Positions 61,452 through 64,000 of a stretch of 64,000 bases of DNA are shown here, piece by piece. Location: NCBI GenBank assembly GCA_020053915.1, contig JAGVMG010000059.1, positions 1-64,000 of the forward strand, written 5' to 3'. The notes beneath the pieces are model-generated. The model was not told the origin of the DNA, searched no databases, and saw only the letters and a list, made by a program, of their open reading frames with translations. Origin of the DNA: Parachlamydiales bacterium (GTDB lineage: Bacteria > Chlamydiota > Chlamydiia > Chlamydiales > Rhabdochlamydiaceae). Each line of letters opens with the position of its first letter. Within the stretch, counting starts at the first letter, position 1. Position numbers and translations under genes: made by a program.

Positions 61452-62450
61452 ATGATGAACTCTAATCGGCTATTGGGAATTTTTCTTGTGTTCATATTTC
61501 ATACATTTGCTTCAACACTAGATCACTCTCAAACACAAGAATATGTCGACCTCTCCCCATTTCTAAACACCTCCTTTCAAGAGGCAATCCAATCTATTGG
61601 ATGCCAACCTTTAATCATTGACATCCCTCAGAAAACCATTCAGAACGTGTTTACTGCATTTAGCAGAAGCCAAAACCTTGAGAAAATCTGTGAAGTTACT
61701 GATCGTTGGTCGAAAGAATTCGCCTCTTTACAAGAAGGACCATGGGAAAATACAAATTATCGATTTGGCATTTTCGATAACAGCAAACCCACGCACAAAA
61801 AAAACCGACTGATTCAAGGCATTAACTGTAAAATTTCAAGAGAATACTGTGATTGGGTAAGGGAAAATCATAACGAAGAATTAACTGCGATTCCAGAGTT
61901 AGAGCTTCTATTCCAAGAGTTGATGGACATTGAAGAGGTCTGTCATGCCGTCTTAATTAAAAAAATCGAGGAAATTGCGCAAGACTATCCCAACATGGAA
62001 AAAATTTTCTACTCCCATGAAGATAAAAAGCGCATTCCCTTAAGCATCCGAATTACAAGATATGACAACAATGGAAAATTTTGCCTACCTCTCCACAACG
62101 ACATCTCTGTCTTGTCTTTAATCTTTCCCAGTGACGACGATCCCACTAAGGAATGCTTGATCATTGCCCCTCCAGAAGACTTTACATTAAGCAATTTAAG
62201 AAGACCGGTTCGTCCGATTCCCCACAACTCATCGCAAATCAGCACGATCTTGCTTTCCGGAGTTTTAATGCCTTTTATCGAAATTCCAATACCCCCATCG
62301 CCACATGCTGTTTTGCCTCATGATCGAGATGCGCGCACTGTGATTATCGTCTGTTGCCATTTACCGAATGTATGCACTTCTCATTGGAACACTGTTTTAG
62401 ATGATATGCAAGAATTGCCAGAAGAATTTAAGCAGAAATGGGGTCTATAA
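61452..62450 (+). CDS. Exported 2OG-Fe(II)-oxygenase-like protein
   Basis: 332 residues with a signal peptide (LLGIFLVFIFHTFASTLD) and a perfect ribosome site AAAAGGAGGA. The oxygenase reading is based on RITRYDNNGKFCLPLHND with H215-N-D217, a distal His at 285 or 290 (SPHAVLPHD) and R295 in DARTVIIVCCH, the arrangement of a double-stranded beta-helix 2OG oxygenase. It is divergent from the aminotransferase operon. In phosphonate pathways 2OG-type enzymes often hydroxylate intermediates, but the signal peptide argues for an extracytoplasmic function. It converges with the permease gene by six bases. Function of the first ~190 residues is unknown. Confidence 0.85.
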   Translation: MMNSNRLLGIFLVFIFHTFASTLDHSQTQEYVDLSPFLNTSFQEAIQSIGCQPLIIDIPQKTIQNVFTAFSRSQNLEKICEVTDRWSKEFASLQEGPWENTNYRFGIFDNSKPTHKKNRLIQGINCKISREYCDWVRENHNEELTAIPELELLFQELMDIEEVCHAVLIKKIEEIAQDYPNMEKIFYSHEDKKRIPLSIRITRYDNNGKFCLPLHNDISVLSLIFPSDDDPTKECLIIAPPEDFTLSNLRRPVRPIPHNSSQISTILLSGVLMPFIEIPIPPSPHAVLPHDRDARTVIIVCCHLPNVCTSHWNTVLDDMQELPEEFKQKWGL

Positions 62451-63230
62451 TCGAACTCCAAACTTATTTCCAGACTCATATCGCTTAAGCCCTGAATAAA
62501 AAGTGAGCAATGCGAGGAGGCAAAAACTCATAGAAATTAAGACAAATAACAAGAGTCGCATCCATGAAAAATTTCTCACCAGTTCAACGGGAAGAAAGGT
62601 GATCACTCCTGCAGGCATGATTGTAAACATGACAATCTGCAACGCGCCTGAATAAATGTTCGTCGGATAAAGGGTAAACAGAAAAAGAGCGTCGCAATAC
62701 TTTTTAGAAACGTTCTCAATAGAGCCCATCCAGAATGCTAAGCTTTGAGCAATGATATTGATAGAAGTAAAGACTAAACACCCGCTAAGCATACATAAAA
62801 GCGACAGGGGAATATAAGCAGGAGATAGAACCCCCCGCGAAAAGAGCAGGATTAAACCTGTCATGAGATGTCCCCATCCCTTGGCATAGGATTTGGAACC
62901 TGCTATATGTAGAAGCAAATTCTTGGGTTGTGTCATGAAAGGATCTAAATCGCCATTAAGAATAATCAAAGAAAGCCGTTTAATGCCTCCGAAACAAATC
63001 CCCATCAGACCATAGCTTCCTAATCCAATCGCCATGAGGATAACCATATCTTCAAGTCGCCAATTACCCACGCTTTTAAATTGTCGAAAAAAAATCCACC
63101 AAATGGAGAAAAAAATTAAGTTATTAAGAACCATGAGACTAGCCTCAATGAGAAACGCACCGCGTTTACTCATAGAAGCTCTCATGCTTGTCTTGAGAAG
63201 GGAAAAAAAGAAATCAAGTGTTTTTAACAT
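62445..63230 (-). CDS. ABC-2 type transporter permease (COG3694-like)
   Basis: 261 residues from the ATG at 63230, which has GGAGG at 6 bases; an in-frame TTG at 63245 overlaps the upstream gene and is less likely. Six hydrophobic segments. The cytoplasmic loop IKRLSLIILNGDLDPFMTQPKNLLLH contains the G-x-L-D-x-x-x-x-x-P signature of this ABC-2 permease group. Such permeases work as pairs with a separate ATPase to export small molecules. Its partner permease ends one base upstream; the ATPase is expected beyond the window edge. Export of the locus product, or self-protection, is a plausible role. Confidence 0.9.
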   Translation of the reverse strand: MLKTLDFFFSLLKTSMRASMSKRGAFLIEASLMVLNNLIFFSIWWIFFRQFKSVGNWRLEDMVILMAIGLGSYGLMGICFGGIKRLSLIILNGDLDPFMTQPKNLLLHIAGSKSYAKGWGHLMTGLILLFSRGVLSPAYIPLSLLCMLSGCLVFTSINIIAQSLAFWMGSIENVSKKYCDALFLFTLYPTNIYSGALQIVMFTIMPAGVITFLPVELVRNFSWMRLLLFVLISMSFCLLALLTFYSGLKRYESGNKFGVRL

Positions 63231-63231
63231 C

Positions 63232-64000
63232 TTATCCTCCTTCAATGGTCAAAATAGTAAGGCTTTTCCGATAGAGAATAAAAAGGCAGCATAAACCAAG
63301 AACAATCCACAACATCAAAGAAGAGACGAGGTCAATCACGTGCATCACACTAAAATCAAGAGCAAGAGCACTTCTCTGCCCTAAAATGGCGGGAAAAGGA
63401 GTATAATGAGCAAATGTCTGCATCCACTTTGGATAAATAGTTAGGGGTAAAATGAGTCCACCAAACATAAAAAGGAGTTTTTCCCAAATCCAATAAAAGG
63501 GGCTCACATCCTGCAACCAAAACGATGAAAGACCAATAAGCATGAGATAAATAATCCCCAATATGCCTGATATAAAACCAAAGCCAATGCTTAGCGCTAA
63601 AGCAGGAAAATCAAATGGCAGCGCACCCACTTGGAAATAAACAAAAATGACAGTTACAACGCCAAGCACTGTAAGATTTGCAGTGAGCGCCCCTAGACTT
63701 TCAGCAAACATCGAGCCAATATATGAAATGGGCCGCGGCAATTGATAAGCCAATCTTCCACTATGCAAATCCTCTTCAATGTCATCGTGAACAGAGGGGA
63801 TAGAAACCAACACCCATTCGTTAAGCGCGATGTACCAAAGCATCTGACTGGCATTCAATGCAACAGCTCCCGTTTTGGCAGCAATCATTTCCCAAAGGTT
63901 GGCAAAAATTAACAGGCACGTGATGAGAAAAAGGCTTAGGCCTATTAAAGCTTTGTAATTTCTTAAAGATCGGCGAATAGAAAGATGGAAAATCGATAAG
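63232..64000 (-). CDS. ABC-2 type transporter permease (COG4587-like), 5' truncated
   Basis: The frame runs open off the right edge: upstream of the ATG at 63888 the same frame reads LSIFHLSIRRSLRNYKALIG and then LSLFLITCLLIF, which is a first transmembrane helix preceded by a basic N-terminus, so the true start lies beyond 64000 and the ATG at 63888 is internal. At least 256 residues. The loop IEEDLHSGRLAYQLPRPISY carries the SGxL-x-x-x-L-x-R-P signature of this permease group. It is separated from the next permease by one base and forms a heterodimeric transporter with it. Confidence 0.9.
   Translation of the reverse strand, partial: LSIFHLSIRRSLRNYKALIGLSLFLITCLLIFANLWEMIAAKTGAVALNASQMLWYIALNEWVLVSIPSVHDDIEEDLHSGRLAYQLPRPISYIGSMFAESLGALTANLTVLGVVTVIFVYFQVGALPFDFPALALSIGFGFISGILGIIYLMLIGLSSFWLQDVSPFYWIWEKLLFMFGGLILPLTIYPKWMQTFAHYTPFPAILGQRSALALDFSVMHVIDLVSSLMLWIVLGLCCLFILYRKSLTILTIEGG

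Overview
The window comes from the chromosome of an environmental (non-Chlamydiaceae) member of the Chlamydiae. The evidence is: thrS followed by a ParA-type ATPase and a pGP6-D-like protein; a short MOMP-like porin with the chlamydial N-terminal and C-terminal signatures; a large RpoD; ung beside a tiny conserved-looking gene; a recC-recB-recD operon next to an LplT-like MFS gene; and several serine-rich proteins that look like secreted effectors. Genus and species cannot be fixed from the sequence alone.

Layout. 1-2 kb: two tandem CDP-glycerol-transferase-like genes, the first cut by the window edge. 2-4.3 kb: an exported acidic protein made of nine 18-residue repeats, then a DUF4143-type ATPase with palindromic 33-bp repeats upstream. 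4.3-10 kb: mreC-tyrB, tRNA-Ala(GGC), a kinase-like gene overlapping a Kdo hydroxylase gene, and an exported 2-oxoglutarate (2OG)-Fe(II) oxygenase. 10-12.8 kb: two divergent effector-like genes, one a Ser/Thr kinase. 12.8-21.4 kb: dinG, rpoD, coiA, a membrane protein, rpsT and an M16 protease. 21.4-24.7 kb: a 220-bp hairpin repeat and two tandem effector-like genes. 24.7-33 kb: recD-recB-recC. 33-41 kb: an LplT-like transporter, an effector-like gene, two outer-membrane beta-barrel genes and a 942-residue protein with a possible papain-like triad. 41-49.9 kb: thrS-parA-pGP6D-purB, dapA, an MFS transporter, a possible secretion chaperone and an Rsm22-like methyltransferase. 49.9-54.2 kb: two otubain-like genes (one with the catalytic residues replaced), ung, a small gene and tRNA-Pro(GGG).

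The stretch most worth attention starts right after tRNA-Pro and runs off the right edge. It holds a three-gene overlapping operon: a dikinase-like phosphotransferase, a PEP mutase with the diagnostic EDK-x5-NS motif, and a Gfo/Idh/MocA oxidoreductase. Facing it is a two-gene operon of a class IV aminotransferase and a citrate-synthase homologue whose GHR histidine is Gln. A second exported 2OG-Fe(II)-oxygenase-like gene and two ABC-2 permeases follow. I read this as a candidate phosphonate biosynthesis and export locus, with the citrate-synthase-like enzyme as a possible phosphonopyruvate-consuming step. PEP mutase is supported by its motifs; the pathway beyond it is inference.

Dispersed inverted repeats are a second theme. 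A 220-bp hairpin at 21.4 kb shares its tips with a 37-bp hairpin at 53.06 kb and an inner segment with a copy at 59.06 kb. The last two supply the stop codons of the genes they touch. A separate 167-bp hairpin fills the gap between the MFS gene and dapA.
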